Assembly (NCBI GenBank): GCA_910578455.1
Contig: CAJTQA010000011.1
Span: 1 to 64,000, forward strand
Direction: 5' to 3'
DNA from: an uncultured Dorea sp.
GTDB lineage: Bacteria; Bacillota; Clostridia; Lachnospirales; Lachnospiraceae
DNA length: 64,000 nt
Shown: piece by piece, positions 1-8,582 of the stretch
Position numbering within the stretch: the first letter of the stretch is position 1
Layout of the letters: every line of letters begins with the position of its first letter
Program-made: the position numbers and the translations under genes
The notes under the pieces: model-generated
The model's input: the letters and a program-made list of their open reading frames with translations, nothing else
What the model was told of the DNA's origin: nothing
Database searches by the model: none

Positions 1-225
1 AGTCTGTGACTCTTTTTCGCTTTTGTATTTTTCGGTTTCGATGCGTGCCTGTTCCTTTGCCCATGCCATGACGCCATCCCGGTCAGTTCCTAACCGCTCT
101 GAAAGTTCCTGAAGAGTTCCCAGCTTACGGACGACTTCCGACGTAGTGACACCTTTTGATTTAACATAGGAACGGGTGATATAAAAAGATTCTGCATTTT
201 TGGACTTTGTAGTTGTAACGCGCAT
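1..225 (-). CDS. IS1634-family transposase, N-terminal part (runs off left edge)
   Basis: The minus strand encodes 75 residues starting MRVTTTKSKNAESFYITRSY at an ATG at 225, preceded by the strong ribosome-binding sequence AAGAGGTG. The frame is open to the window edge. The opening (basic tract, then SFYITRSYV and a VVRKLGTL motif) is the N-terminus I know from IS1634-type DDE transposases of Clostridia. The catalytic residues would lie outside the window, so I cannot tell whether the element is intact. I did not identify the terminal inverted repeat to the right of the gene. Confidence 0.75.
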   Translation of the reverse strand, partial: MRVTTTKSKNAESFYITRSYVKSKGVTTSEVVRKLGTLQELSERLGTDRDGVMAWAKEQARIETEKYKSEKESQT

Positions 226-299
226 AAGAAAACACCTCTTAAAGCTTATTGTATCATACATTACCATGAATTACCAGTGTATTAAACAAAAAAATTGAC

Positions 300-328
300 A
301 AAAAAATACAGGCTTTTCAAGGCCTGTA
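300..328 (-). terminator. Rho-independent terminator after the 57-residue gene
   Basis: A 7-bp stem (TACAGGC at 307-313 with GCCTGTA at 322-328) is followed on the minus strand by seven T (300-306). It lies 15 bases past the stop codon of the small gene at 344-517. The other side also carries a T run (332-338), so it may stop transcription from both directions. Confidence 0.7.
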
Positions 329-343
329 GCTATTTTTTTGATA

Positions 344-517
344 TTAGACTGTCAAACTCCCGTCAATACGAGTCTTTAATTTTTGCCACACTTTATCTTT
401 CTGTCCGTCCGACAGTTCTTCCGTCTCAGAGCGCTGCACCCTCTCCTCTATCTCATCTGCCTCCCGGTACAGATTTTCCCTGATTATCTCTTCAAACTCG
501 TCTCTTTTATTTGCCAT
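344..517 (-). CDS. Small charged orphan protein, 57 residues
   Basis: ATG at 517 with an AAGGGGAG ribosome-binding sequence ten bases upstream, stop at 344, and a terminator immediately after. The product begins MANKRDEFEEIIRENLYREA and is rich in Glu, Arg and Lys, with no membrane segment and a predicted all-helical character. The start resembles the N-termini of small cytosolic heads of sigma-associated membrane proteins in Lachnospiraceae, but here the protein stops after 57 residues. It is either a free-standing small protein or a truncated one. Function unknown. Confidence 0.6.
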   Translation of the reverse strand: MANKRDEFEEIIRENLYREADEIEERVQRSETEELSDGQKDKVWQKLKTRIDGSLTV

Positions 518-559
518 CCTTCGCTCCCCTTAAAAACAAGTAATTGTATCATTTCTTTC

Positions 560-587
560 TTGACCAAATCTCTTACAATCGTATAAT
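560..587 (+). promoter_or_regulatory. Sigma-A type promoter of murG
   Basis: TTGACC at 560-565 and a perfect TATAAT at 582-587, separated by 16 bases. The murG start codon is about 65 bases downstream. The leader contains a short hairpin (CGGAC/GTCCG, about 611-622) whose role is unclear. Confidence 0.7.
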
Positions 588-652
588 ATATATTATATAA
601 CGGAACGGGCGGACTTTGTCCGTTAATGTATTATTTATCCTGGGAGGTTTCT

Positions 653-1714
653 ATGAAACGTATTATCTTAACAGGCGGCGGCACCGCCGGACACGTCACA
701 CCTAATATTGCCTTGCTGCCGCGTCTTAAGGAATTGCACTATGACGTCCACTACATCGGCTCTTATAATGGCATTGAAAAAGAATTGATTGACCAGTTTG
801 CCATACCTTACCACGGAATCGCCACAGGCAAGCTGCGCCGCTATTTCAGCGTCCAGAACTTCACCGACCCTTTCCGTGTCCTCAAGGGCATGAATGAGGC
901 CAAGAAACTGGTAAAGCTCCTAAAGCCCGACGTTATCTTTTCCAAGGGTGGATTCGTGTCGGTTCCCGTTGTGCTTGCCGGAAAAAGATGCCGTGTTCCT
1001 GTCATCATACACGAGTCGGATATGACTCCGGGCCTTGCCAATAAGCTGTCTATGTCCGCAGCCAAAAAGATATGCTGCAATTTCCCTGAGACACTGGACT
1101 ATCTCCCTGCGGGAAAGGCTATCCTTACAGGCTCCCCCATCCGCCAGGAGCTTTTATCCGGCGATCCATACAAGGCAAGGGATTTTCTTGGATTTACCTC
1201 TGATAAGCCTGTCATACTCATCGTAGGCGGCAGCCTCGGCGCGGCCTCAGTCAACAGCGCCGTCCGAAAAGTCCTGCCGGAGCTTTTGAATTCCTACCAG
1301 GTCATCCATCTGTGCGGACGCGGCAAACTTGACAGCTCTCTGAACAGTACGCCAGGATACGCACAGTTCGAATATATCAAAGATGAGCTAAAAGACTTCT
1401 TTGCCCTTACAGACATCGTGATATCCCGTGCCGGAGCAAACGCAATCTGTGAGCTGCTTGCCCTGCACAAGCCAAACCTCCTCATACCGCTGTCGGCAAA
1501 CGCAAGCCGCGGAGATCAGATCCTCAACGCACGTTCTTTTGAACGCCAGGGATTCAGTATGGTCTTAGAAGAAGAATCCGTAACGGATCAGTCTCTTCTG
1601 AATGCCGTCAACAGCCTGTATGAAAACCGCGAGCAGTACATCCGGGCGATGAAAGCGTCCTCTCAGCAAAGCTCTATCGACACGATCATCGAACTTATCG
1701 AATCTTTTACATAA
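653..1714 (+). CDS. murG: MurG: UDP-GlcNAc transferase forming lipid II
   Basis: Transfers GlcNAc from UDP-GlcNAc to lipid I on the inner face of the membrane, making lipid II for peptidoglycan. The 353-residue product matches the usual length. It opens with MKRIILTGGGTAGHVTPN, the glycine-rich loop of the family. It also has HESDMTPGLANK and the C-terminal UDP-GlcNAc region ISRAGANAICELLAL followed by LIPLSANASRGDQ. The ATG at 653 is chosen over the in-frame ATG at 626 because GGGAGG lies seven bases upstream of it. The gene stands alone here and is not in a division/cell-wall cluster. A terminator follows. Confidence 0.93.
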   Translation: MKRIILTGGGTAGHVTPNIALLPRLKELHYDVHYIGSYNGIEKELIDQFAIPYHGIATGKLRRYFSVQNFTDPFRVLKGMNEAKKLVKLLKPDVIFSKGGFVSVPVVLAGKRCRVPVIIHESDMTPGLANKLSMSAAKKICCNFPETLDYLPAGKAILTGSPIRQELLSGDPYKARDFLGFTSDKPVILIVGGSLGAASVNSAVRKVLPELLNSYQVIHLCGRGKLDSSLNSTPGYAQFEYIKDELKDFFALTDIVISRAGANAICELLALHKPNLLIPLSANASRGDQILNARSFERQGFSMVLEEESVTDQSLLNAVNSLYENREQYIRAMKASSQQSSIDTIIELIESFT

Positions 1715-1756
1715 ACCTCACTGCCATCACAGCATACATAATATTTATTATAAATA

Positions 1757-1777
1757 AAAGGTGCCAAAAAGCACCTT
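1757..1777. terminator. Shared terminator between murG and the sigma-factor gene
   Basis: Stem AAGGTGC (1758-1764) with GCACCTT (1771-1777) around a six-base loop. The minus-strand reading continues into a T-rich stretch. It separates convergent murG and the sigma gene, so it probably serves both. Confidence 0.6.
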
Positions 1778-1781
1778 CTAT

Positions 1782-2375
1782 TTATGTATTCCTAAGACGG
1801 TCATACTCTTCTTTGTATCTTTCCTGTATCCATTTTCTCGCTCGGTATAACATGCCGTGCAGCTGTTCCAGCGACATCCCCATTATCTTTGCAACCTCTT
1901 TCTGAGGTTTCTCCAGAAGATATGCTATCGTAACTGCCTCATACCAGCGCACGCTCTTTTTGTATAAATCTTCGAAAACCGTTTCCATAAGAACATTGCA
2001 TTCACTTTTTCTCAAAGCAGCAATAAAGTCATCTTCCAGGCTGTCCGATGCAAGAAGTTCGCTATTGTCATCAAAGGTCTCCAATACCGCGGTTTCATAC
2101 CAGCTGTCTCTTTTATAGTTACGTGTCATATTTTTGGCTGTCGTGACCAACCACGCCCTGATTGCCTCTGTCTTAATATTTTCCCTGTTAATGTACAACT
2201 TCATGAATACTTCCTGCATAATCTCCTCTGCTACATTTCTGTCTTCAGAGTGATACAATATTATCCGATAAACTAAAGACGCATACTCTCCGTAAATCTC
2301 ATCAAAATTCATGCCACTAACAGAATCCACTGCCTCTTTATCCTCTTCGTAAAAACTCATATCGCCAAAAACCAC
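1782..2375 (-). CDS. Sigma-70 family RNA polymerase sigma factor (ECF-like)
   Basis: A 197-residue protein with a region 2-like segment (FDEIYGEYASLVYRIILYHS, then AEEIMQEVFMKLYI and AIRAWLVTTAKNMTRNY) and a region 4-like helix-turn-helix (TIAYLLEKPQKEVAKIMGM, then MLYRARKWIQERYK). It should recruit RNA polymerase to a small set of promoters. The start is uncertain: GTG at 2375 or ATG at 2360, neither with a strong ribosome-binding site. It begins 11 bases after the HIT gene, so the two are probably co-transcribed. No anti-sigma gene is adjacent. Confidence 0.8.
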   Translation of the reverse strand: MVFGDMSFYEEDKEAVDSVSGMNFDEIYGEYASLVYRIILYHSEDRNVAEEIMQEVFMKLYINRENIKTEAIRAWLVTTAKNMTRNYKRDSWYETAVLETFDDNSELLASDSLEDDFIAALRKSECNVLMETVFEDLYKKSVRWYEAVTIAYLLEKPQKEVAKIMGMSLEQLHGMLYRARKWIQERYKEEYDRLRNT

Positions 2376-2386
2376 ACATTTAAAGC

Positions 2387-2791
2387 CTACAGCTTTGACA
2401 GTATGTATTCCCTGTCCTCTTCCGTCAGCTCATTCAGTTTCCATCCCAGCCCTACGTCATCTCCTTTGTATCTCGGAATCATGTGCAGATGGTAATGGAA
2501 TACTGTCTGCCCTGCACATTCCCCGTTGTTCTGCACTATGTTGTATCCATCACAGCCCAGTATGTCCGTTAATTTTGCAATCATCTTCTTGGCAAGGATC
2601 ATCGCCTTCCCTGCCACGCTGTCATCCAGCTCATACAAGTCTGCATAGTGCTCCTTCGGGATTATGAGAGCATGTCCTTTCGATGCCGGATTTGCGTCCA
2701 GTATTACCCGGAAATCTTCGTCCTCATACAGAGTCGCCGTCGGGATATCACCGTTGGCCAGTTTGCAGAAAATACAGTCATTATCTTTCAT
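2387..2791 (-). CDS. HIT-family nucleotide-binding protein (HinT-like)
   Basis: A 134-residue histidine-triad protein, full length for the family. The signature HxHxH is seen as FHYHLHMIPR (His 99, 101, 103), and GHALIIPKEHYADL is the conserved strand before it. Family members hydrolyse purine nucleoside phosphoramidates such as AMP-lysine. An N-terminal CIFCK pair with a downstream histidine may bind zinc, as in some bacterial homologues. GGGAG precedes the ATG. It is first in a two-gene operon with the sigma factor. Confidence 0.9.
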   Translation of the reverse strand: MKDNDCIFCKLANGDIPTATLYEDEDFRVILDANPASKGHALIIPKEHYADLYELDDSVAGKAMILAKKMIAKLTDILGCDGYNIVQNNGECAGQTVFHYHLHMIPRYKGDDVGLGWKLNELTEEDREYILSKL

Positions 2792-2879
2792 ATCCTACTC
2801 CCTTCCCAAAAAACTTTTAATTTTGAATTGATTATTTTAGCCGCCAATGCTACACTTTCTATGAAAGGCGGTAATTACT

Positions 2880-3647
2880 ATGTTTTCAGAATCAGATTTC
2901 GACAGGTTACGCCAGATAATGGAAGAAAGTCCTGAAAAACAGGAGCTTTTACAGCGACTTCTTGATTCACACCAGATGACAATCAGTGCAATCAGCCACG
3001 AAATACGTAATCCGCTGACACTAATCTACAGCAATCTGCAGCTTATCTCCTCACAGCATCCGGACATTTCCGGATATAAGCAGTGGAATCAGCTTATGCA
3101 GGATGTAGAGTACACAAATTCTTTGCTGGAGGAGCTGTCTGCCTATAATAACAGCTGTCGGTTAAATCCCTCACCAATCGACGCATCTTCATTCTTCAGG
3201 GCAATAGCCCTCTCTTTCGCAGTATCGATATCTAATGCCGGGATAGAATTCACTTCCCGCATCACTCCAGGACTCCCTGAAGTGCACTGCGACACTGTAA
3301 AAATGAGGCAGGCTCTATTAAACCTACTGCAAAATGCCCGCGACGGGGCGCTGCAGCAAGATGCCCGAAAGGCCAAGATACGCCTGGAGGTCTTCGAATC
3401 CGGCCAGAGCAGCCATCTCCCGCCATCCATATACGTCAAAGTCATTGACAACGGATGCGGAATCCCTCCTGAGCACATGGAACATATCTTCCAGCCGTTT
3501 GTTACATATAAATCCGGCGGAACAGGACTCGGGCTTGCAATCACAGAACGCATTGCCCGCTCCCACGGAGGTTCCCTCTCGGCATCATCCGTTCCAGGCG
3601 AACTGACTGTGTTTACGCTTACGTTTCCGATACAAAACCACGGATAA
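2880..3647 (+). CDS. Soluble sensor histidine kinase
   Basis: A 255-residue kinase without transmembrane segments. The H-box is SAISHEIRNPLTLIYSN with the phospho-acceptor at His40, about 30 residues from the start. The ATP-binding half has the N-box LLNLLQNARDGAL, G1 VIDNGCGIPPEH, F-box IFQPFVTYKSGGTGLGL and G2 GLGLAITERIARSHGG. It is minimal: no recognisable sensor domain, resembling the KinB/NtrB kinase core. No response regulator is adjacent. AAAGGCGG precedes the ATG. Its last 63 bases overlap the 3' end of the convergent rhomboid gene. Confidence 0.88.
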   Translation: MFSESDFDRLRQIMEESPEKQELLQRLLDSHQMTISAISHEIRNPLTLIYSNLQLISSQHPDISGYKQWNQLMQDVEYTNSLLEELSAYNNSCRLNPSPIDASSFFRAIALSFAVSISNAGIEFTSRITPGLPEVHCDTVKMRQALLNLLQNARDGALQQDARKAKIRLEVFESGQSSHLPPSIYVKVIDNGCGIPPEHMEHIFQPFVTYKSGGTGLGLAITERIARSHGGSLSASSVPGELTVFTLTFPIQNHG

Positions 3648-4220
3648 GATAAATCCTGACAGCAGCCCGCCAACGTGGGCTGCATTGTCTACCCCGGCGC
3701 TTGTAAAACCATAGTACAGCATGAGCAGCACCATAAACGCCAGCCTCTTTCCCGCAGAGCTGCCTATCTCGTCACGGCTGCGGACCGCAACATAGAAAAG
3801 CGCGCCGATCAATGCAAAGACAGCTCCTGACGCGCCGGCGGACACAGCATAGTTCCCTGAATAGATGTCCCACAGGGCAGATGCTATGCTCCCGCACAGG
3901 CCGCCTGCAAGATAGACAAAAAGGTATTTTATCTTCCCAAGCTCTGTCTCCAGCCTGCTTCCGACGATTAAAAGCACCACCATATTATTCATCAAATGAT
4001 CAAAACCAAAATGCAGGAACATGCTCGTGAACAGGCGGTAATATTCTCCCTGCTCCACAGCCCGCGGCACATACATCGCCCCGTGGGCAAGCATATATTC
4101 CGCATCTTCTGTCATTCCCCGCAAAGACAAAGCCAGAAATACAATAACGTTTGCCGCCGCAATCGCCGCCGTCACCTGATATGCTTTTTTTCTATTTCCG
4201 TATCCATCCTGAACTTTCAT
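3585..4220 (-). CDS. Rhomboid-family intramembrane serine protease
   Basis: A polytopic membrane protein of 211 residues that cleaves membrane-embedded substrates. The catalytic dyad is visible: Ser131 in SAGASGAVFAL and His182 in NAAHVGGLLSGF. The N-terminal FLHFGFDHLMNNM motif supplies the oxyanion-hole histidine and asparagine. About six membrane segments fit the basic bacterial rhomboid fold. The basic C-terminus (LYRKRKRKHS) is cytosolic. The 3' end overlaps the convergent histidine kinase gene by 63 bases. The substrate is unknown. Confidence 0.9.
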   Translation of the reverse strand: MKVQDGYGNRKKAYQVTAAIAAANVIVFLALSLRGMTEDAEYMLAHGAMYVPRAVEQGEYYRLFTSMFLHFGFDHLMNNMVVLLIVGSRLETELGKIKYLFVYLAGGLCGSIASALWDIYSGNYAVSAGASGAVFALIGALFYVAVRSRDEIGSSAGKRLAFMVLLMLYYGFTSAGVDNAAHVGGLLSGFILSVVLYRKRKRKHSQFAWNG

Positions 4221-4249
4221 ATATCAACATTTCCGCCGTTCCTGGCATG

Positions 4250-5722
4250 CTATTCTTCATCTTCCAGCGCCCTGAGCTGCCTGTTTCGCCGAATCAGCAT
4301 CACAATAAATGCTGCAATAAGCCCTGCCAGCAAAACCGATGCTCCTGCCAGCAGCCATAAGTCTGTCCTGCTCTTTTCATCCAGACCCAGGGCTTTCCAT
4401 ATCTTCGATATCGCGGGAACGGATAAAAGGCCCTGTTTCTTCTCTTCCTCTGTCTTCCCGGGAAGTTCTTCCCTGTCTTCTTCCTGCTCCCCCTGGGAAC
4501 TCTCAAGCTGCTCTTTTCTGTAGGACTCACTGAGTTTCACCCTGGCAGCGCCTACATAAGTTCCCTGATACGTATAAGTCAGGGTCGCAGTATCTGCCAC
4601 CCCTCCGTCCATCGTGATCTCCTTGTCGAGGTCTGCGAACGTAATCCCTTGCGGGAGGACAACATAATTCTCTCCCTCCAGGAATTCTGCAATCTCTTCT
4701 GATTGTTCCGCCTCTTCCACGTTCACCTTGTAAAAGTTCTTAAAGGCATATTTTAAGAGATTCCTTGTATCGGGATACACATTCTTGCCGTATGTCCTGA
4801 GCACGACGCATACGACCTGCATATCTTTCTTCTGCCCCATCGTAATAAGGGTTGAGCGGGCGTCTGAGGTAAATCCTGTCTTCCCGCCAATTACGTTTTT
4901 ATAATAGTTCTCGTTCTCCGGGCGCAGCATCTTATCTTTCTGCTGGAATACATGCTCCTCCACTGTCTTTGACTTCGGAATTTTGTACTCAAGCGTCTGC
5001 ACAATCTCAAAAAATTCCGGATGCTTGAAAAGTTCACGCCCAATCAGCGCCATATCCCTGGCACATGTATAGTGATCTTTATGGTGGAGCCCATTCGTAT
5101 TGACAAAGTTAGAGTTCACGCCTCCTAGTTCTCTTGCCCTTGTATTCATCTGGCTTATGAACCAGTTATAGTCATACCCTGCGTTCTTCCCCACGTTCTC
5201 CGCCACGGCATACGCCGCCTCGTTCGCAGAGGCCAGAAGCGTCGCATACAGCGCCTGCTCCAGCGTTATGACATTGCCTTCCTTAAGCCCTACCGAGGAA
5301 TCCCCGGGCTGCAGAAACGACACGCTGTCATGGGAAAATGCCACTGTATCCGTAAATGCCCCGTTCTCAAGCGCAACCAGGGCGGTAAGCACTTTTGTAA
5401 TACTGGCAGGGAATTGTTTTGCATCTATATTCTTGGCATAGAGGACAGCTCCCGTAGAAACTTCCATGACAATCGCAGACTCCCCATAGGTTCCCGGGCC
5501 TTCCGCCCATCCTTCCCATCCATTGGATTCTGTCGGAATCTTATAAGCTTTCTCAAGCTCCTCTTTTGCTTTTTTTTCTTCCTCTGTCAGTTCTTTCTCT
5601 TTTTCCGTCTTCTTTTTACTATCACCAGTTTGTGCGGCATCCGCCGCAACTGCTGTCGCTCCTAGATTTATGCATAGCATTAACACCAGCATAAATGCCA
5701 GTTTTCGACATCTTTTTATCAA
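4250..5722 (-). CDS. D-alanyl-D-alanine carboxypeptidase (DacF/PBP5-type)
   Basis: A low-molecular-weight penicillin-binding protein that trims the terminal D-Ala of peptidoglycan stem peptides outside the cell. It has a signal peptide (residues 1-28), an acidic/lysine-rich linker, then the S11 peptidase domain with SITK (Ser107, Lys110), SANEAAYAV (SxN) and KTGFTSDARS (KTG). A PBP5_C-like beta domain and a C-terminal membrane helix followed by RRNRQLRALEDEE complete the 490 residues. The start is TTG at 5722 with AGGAGG correctly spaced. It is the last gene of a minus-strand run, 30 bases after the Hpt gene. Confidence 0.92.
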   Translation of the reverse strand: MIKRCRKLAFMLVLMLCINLGATAVAADAAQTGDSKKKTEKEKELTEEEKKAKEELEKAYKIPTESNGWEGWAEGPGTYGESAIVMEVSTGAVLYAKNIDAKQFPASITKVLTALVALENGAFTDTVAFSHDSVSFLQPGDSSVGLKEGNVITLEQALYATLLASANEAAYAVAENVGKNAGYDYNWFISQMNTRARELGGVNSNFVNTNGLHHKDHYTCARDMALIGRELFKHPEFFEIVQTLEYKIPKSKTVEEHVFQQKDKMLRPENENYYKNVIGGKTGFTSDARSTLITMGQKKDMQVVCVVLRTYGKNVYPDTRNLLKYAFKNFYKVNVEEAEQSEEIAEFLEGENYVVLPQGITFADLDKEITMDGGVADTATLTYTYQGTYVGAARVKLSESYRKEQLESSQGEQEEDREELPGKTEEEKKQGLLSVPAISKIWKALGLDEKSRTDLWLLAGASVLLAGLIAAFIVMLIRRNRQLRALEDEE

Positions 5723-5751
5723 ACTTACAGCCTCCTAAATGCAGCTTTCGG

Positions 5752-6099
5752 TTAAAGTTCCCTAACCGCAGCTACCGTCTTCTCATATGCTTCTGTAATC
5801 TGAGCCATCAGCTCCTCCGAGCCTTCCATACTGCCGCCGCGCAGAATATCAGCAAGCATGCTGCCCGGCTCGTACAGTGTCACGAATCCCAGATTCTGTG
5901 CTACTCCTTTTAAAGTATGAGCGGCACGGAACGCCTCTTCAACGTTTCCTTCTGCCAGGTTATCCTTTAAGCTCTGATAGCTACCGTCTTCTAAAAATTT
6001 CTTGGCGAACTTCACGACCAGCGATTCTTTACGCATCATGCGTCCCAGCACTCCTTCATAGTCGCCGCCAATCATATCATAGCATTCCTTTGTCGTCAT
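5752..6099 (-). CDS. Hpt-domain phosphotransfer protein
   Basis: A 115-residue protein consisting of a single Hpt four-helix domain. The phospho-acceptor histidine is in AAHTLKGVAQNLGF. Such proteins relay phosphate between hybrid kinases and response regulators. It starts four bases after the stop of the REC/HD-GYP/GGDEF gene, and its ribosome-binding GGGGAGG lies inside that gene's last codons. The two are therefore translationally linked and very likely functional partners: the Hpt could feed phosphate to the receiver domain. No hybrid kinase is encoded nearby. Confidence 0.88.
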   Translation of the reverse strand: MTTKECYDMIGGDYEGVLGRMMRKESLVVKFAKKFLEDGSYQSLKDNLAEGNVEEAFRAAHTLKGVAQNLGFVTLYEPGSMLADILRGGSMEGSEELMAQITEAYEKTVAAVREL

Positions 6100-6103
6100 A
6101 ATT

Positions 6104-8173
6104 CTATTCCTCCCCGTCTATTGAAGATATTGCCGACAATACTTCTTTCATCGAATCGTCGTAGAAGAAGTACTGTGCCCTCCCATTCTTCTTCGCATTG
6201 TAAAGAGCCCAGTCCGCACAGTTAAACAGCACTTCATACGCATGCCCTACTTCTTTGCTTCTTGCGATTCCCATGCTTATCGTAATGTCAAACCCTTCGT
6301 ACGTGCCGGATAATGCATGGAAGATACGGTCAATGATTCCTTCTATGTCCTTGCGGTCCTCCATGAAGATCATGAACTCATCACCGCCTACTCTCGCCGT
6401 GATATCATATTTACGGGTACTGCTGAGAAGTCTTTCTGCAATATGCTTAAGAACCTTATCCCCAAACATATGGCCGCATCTGTCATTGGCATTTTTAAAA
6501 TAATCAATATCAAAAATTACTATGATGTAATCCCTGTCTTTTTCTTCCAATAACTTCTCTCTTACGATCATCTCCGCATGGGAGTGGTTAAGAAGCCCTG
6601 TCAGTCCGTCATGGGATGCTTTGCGCTGCAGCTCTTCAAGTTTCGCATGCTCTTTGTGCATATCTATAATCTTTCCGATACAGCCAGTCATCACCGGAGT
6701 CTCCTCCGAACTCCACATGCTCCGGCAGATTACCCTGCTCCAGCACCATTCCCCGTTAATGAGAACTTCCCCGTCGCACTGCACAATCGGTTTTTCCGGC
6801 GTGGATTCATATATGAGCGCCTTAATCTCTTCCACCATCTTCTCGTTGGAAATCATGCTTACCCGCTTATCCTCCTGAGGATTTATGATTATCTCATCAA
6901 GCCCCAGCATCCTGGCTCCTATTTCAGACAAGGTGAACATAGGCGGCTCGCTCGTATATTCAAACTGAATATCCTGGGATAAAGATGCAAAAAACTGGTA
7001 CTTTGTCCTCTCATGCTCCAGAAGTTTCAAAGTCCGTTCCGATGCCGATATCTCATCATATTCTAATAAACTCTCCGCGATATTCCTTGTATTGCGTTCG
7101 CTCTCCTGCTTAATAGAATTCTGCCGGAGCTGATCCCGGATTGTCTCGCTCTCCTCGGCAAGGCACTCCAAAAGCAGCGGATTAAACGTACCGCATTCTC
7201 CGTTCACAATCATCTCAAGCGCTTTCTCATGGGTGAACGCCGGCTTATATACGCGGACACTGGTCAGGGCATCATAGACATCCGCCAGCGCCACAATCTG
7301 TGCTGATATCGGTATCTCTTCCCCTTTAAGCCCGTCCGGATACCCCCTGCCGTCATATCTCTCATGATGCCAGCGGCAAATCTGATATGCCATCTTCGTC
7401 AAGGCTTCTTCCCTATAATAGGGAATCTGATCCAGCATCTCAGCACCCGCCAGGGTATGCGTCTTCATAATCTCAAACTCTTCTTTCGTGAGCTTTCCCG
7501 GTTTGTTAAGTATCTCTCCCGGAATCGCAATCTTCCCGACATCATGCAGTGCAGATGCCGTACTGATCAGAAAAACATCCGAACGTTTCAGGTTATATTT
7601 ATCCGTCTTCTTCATAAGACGTCTCAGAAGAATCTCCGTCAGCATATTGATATGCAGGACATGAAGCCCGCTCTCCCCATTGCGGAATTCAACAATATGG
7701 CTCAGGATCGATATCATCAGGCTGTTGCTTTTTTCTTTCTCATATATCTGATCCGCGACAAGCTCCACGAGTTTTTTCTGTTTTGCATAAAGCATGATCG
7801 TATTGATCACCCTGCGGTGTACGACCATGCCGTCAAACGGCCTGTTGATAAAATCCGTCACGCCAAGCTCATACGCCCGCTCCACATAAGAATATGAATT
7901 CTCTGCCGATATCATGATTACAGGAATGTCCTGAATCCAGTCACGCTTGTTCATGACCTCAAGAACCTCAAATCCATCCATGTTCGGCATCACGATATCC
8001 AGTAGCATCAAGGAAATATCCGTGCTGTCTATATTCAGTCTCGCAACCGCCTCAGTACCGTCAACAGCTTCAATTATCTCATATTCCTCTCCCAGCATGT
8101 CTGCCAGGATTGAACGATTCATCTCCGAGTCATCAACAATCAAAATCTTCTGCTTTTCATTTCTAGTATCCAT
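6104..8173 (-). CDS. Response regulator with REC, HD-GYP and GGDEF domains (c-di-GMP turnover)
   Basis: A 689-residue regulator. The receiver domain (residues about 8-125) has DD at 14-15 and phospho-acceptor Asp59 in LLDIVMPNMDG. The HD-GYP phosphodiesterase domain (about 160-360) keeps ALHDVGKIAIP, HTLAGAEML and HHERYDGRGYPDG. A PAS-like linker leads to a GGDEF diguanylate cyclase domain with an intact GGDEF at 596-600 and a product-inhibition site RKYD at 587-590, five residues upstream. Both opposing catalytic motifs look functional, so phosphorylation may switch between making and breaking cyclic-di-GMP. It is followed directly by an Hpt gene. Confidence 0.92.
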   Translation of the reverse strand: MDTRNEKQKILIVDDSEMNRSILADMLGEEYEIIEAVDGTEAVARLNIDSTDISLMLLDIVMPNMDGFEVLEVMNKRDWIQDIPVIMISAENSYSYVERAYELGVTDFINRPFDGMVVHRRVINTIMLYAKQKKLVELVADQIYEKEKSNSLMISILSHIVEFRNGESGLHVLHINMLTEILLRRLMKKTDKYNLKRSDVFLISTASALHDVGKIAIPGEILNKPGKLTKEEFEIMKTHTLAGAEMLDQIPYYREEALTKMAYQICRWHHERYDGRGYPDGLKGEEIPISAQIVALADVYDALTSVRVYKPAFTHEKALEMIVNGECGTFNPLLLECLAEESETIRDQLRQNSIKQESERNTRNIAESLLEYDEISASERTLKLLEHERTKYQFFASLSQDIQFEYTSEPPMFTLSEIGARMLGLDEIIINPQEDKRVSMISNEKMVEEIKALIYESTPEKPIVQCDGEVLINGEWCWSRVICRSMWSSEETPVMTGCIGKIIDMHKEHAKLEELQRKASHDGLTGLLNHSHAEMIVREKLLEEKDRDYIIVIFDIDYFKNANDRCGHMFGDKVLKHIAERLLSSTRKYDITARVGGDEFMIFMEDRKDIEGIIDRIFHALSGTYEGFDITISMGIARSKEVGHAYEVLFNCADWALYNAKKNGRAQYFFYDDSMKEVLSAISSIDGEE

Positions 8174-8334
8174 TGGGTATCCTTTTTAATATCCTTTCTA
8201 CATAACTGGCGATTACACTGTTATTTTCAGTATACTAATATCATTTGGGGATGTCAAGCAATTAAATGCCAAAAACGGGTTTCATCCAGGGGCTGTGGCA
8301 GACGGGCCAATCAATAATAGCCATACTATACACA

Positions 8335-8367
8335 GGAGCAGCGATATACCCCGCTGCTCCCTTTTTG
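8335..8367. terminator. Strong hairpin beyond the small-protein operon
   Basis: A 9-bp perfect stem, GGAGCAGCG (8335-8343) with CGCTGCTCC (8352-8360). The T run (CTTTTTG) is on the plus-strand side, whereas the neighbouring genes lie on the minus strand. It may end antisense transcription or act as a barrier after the minus-strand operon. The rest of 8174-8369 holds no gene that I can see. Confidence 0.4.
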
Positions 8368-8369
8368 CC

Positions 8370-8561
8370 CTATGCCTGATTGTCCATCTTCACTGTATCG
8401 TCGGCGTACAGTTCGGATATCAGATCTTCGAGGTCTTGCTGCTCTCTTTTCATTTTGTGGTATTTCCATGCAAATGCCGCGATAACAGCAACCAGCACGA
8501 TCAATGCAATAAGATCCCACCAGCAAAACCCCAATCTGGTATGCTCTAAAATATATGCCAT
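8370..8561 (-). CDS. Small single-pass membrane protein, copy 2
   Basis: A 63-residue protein with a short N-terminal segment, one membrane helix (about residues 15-33, WWDLIALIVLVAVIAAFAW) and a charged cytosolic helix. AGAAGGAGG precedes the ATG. It resembles the 68-residue protein upstream: both have a WDL motif entering the membrane helix and a coiled-coil-like charged tail. The pair therefore probably arose by duplication. It is last in the operon that begins with the split surface-protein gene. Function unknown. Confidence 0.7.
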   Translation of the reverse strand: MAYILEHTRLGFCWWDLIALIVLVAVIAAFAWKYHKMKREQQDLEDLISELYADDTVKMDNQA

Positions 8562-8582
8562 AATGCATCCTCCTTCTTATTC

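Noticed and set aside
3143..3685. Long minus-strand reading frame opposite the histidine kinase
   Set aside because: It is a shadow of the kinase gene, whose H, N, F and G boxes are unambiguous.
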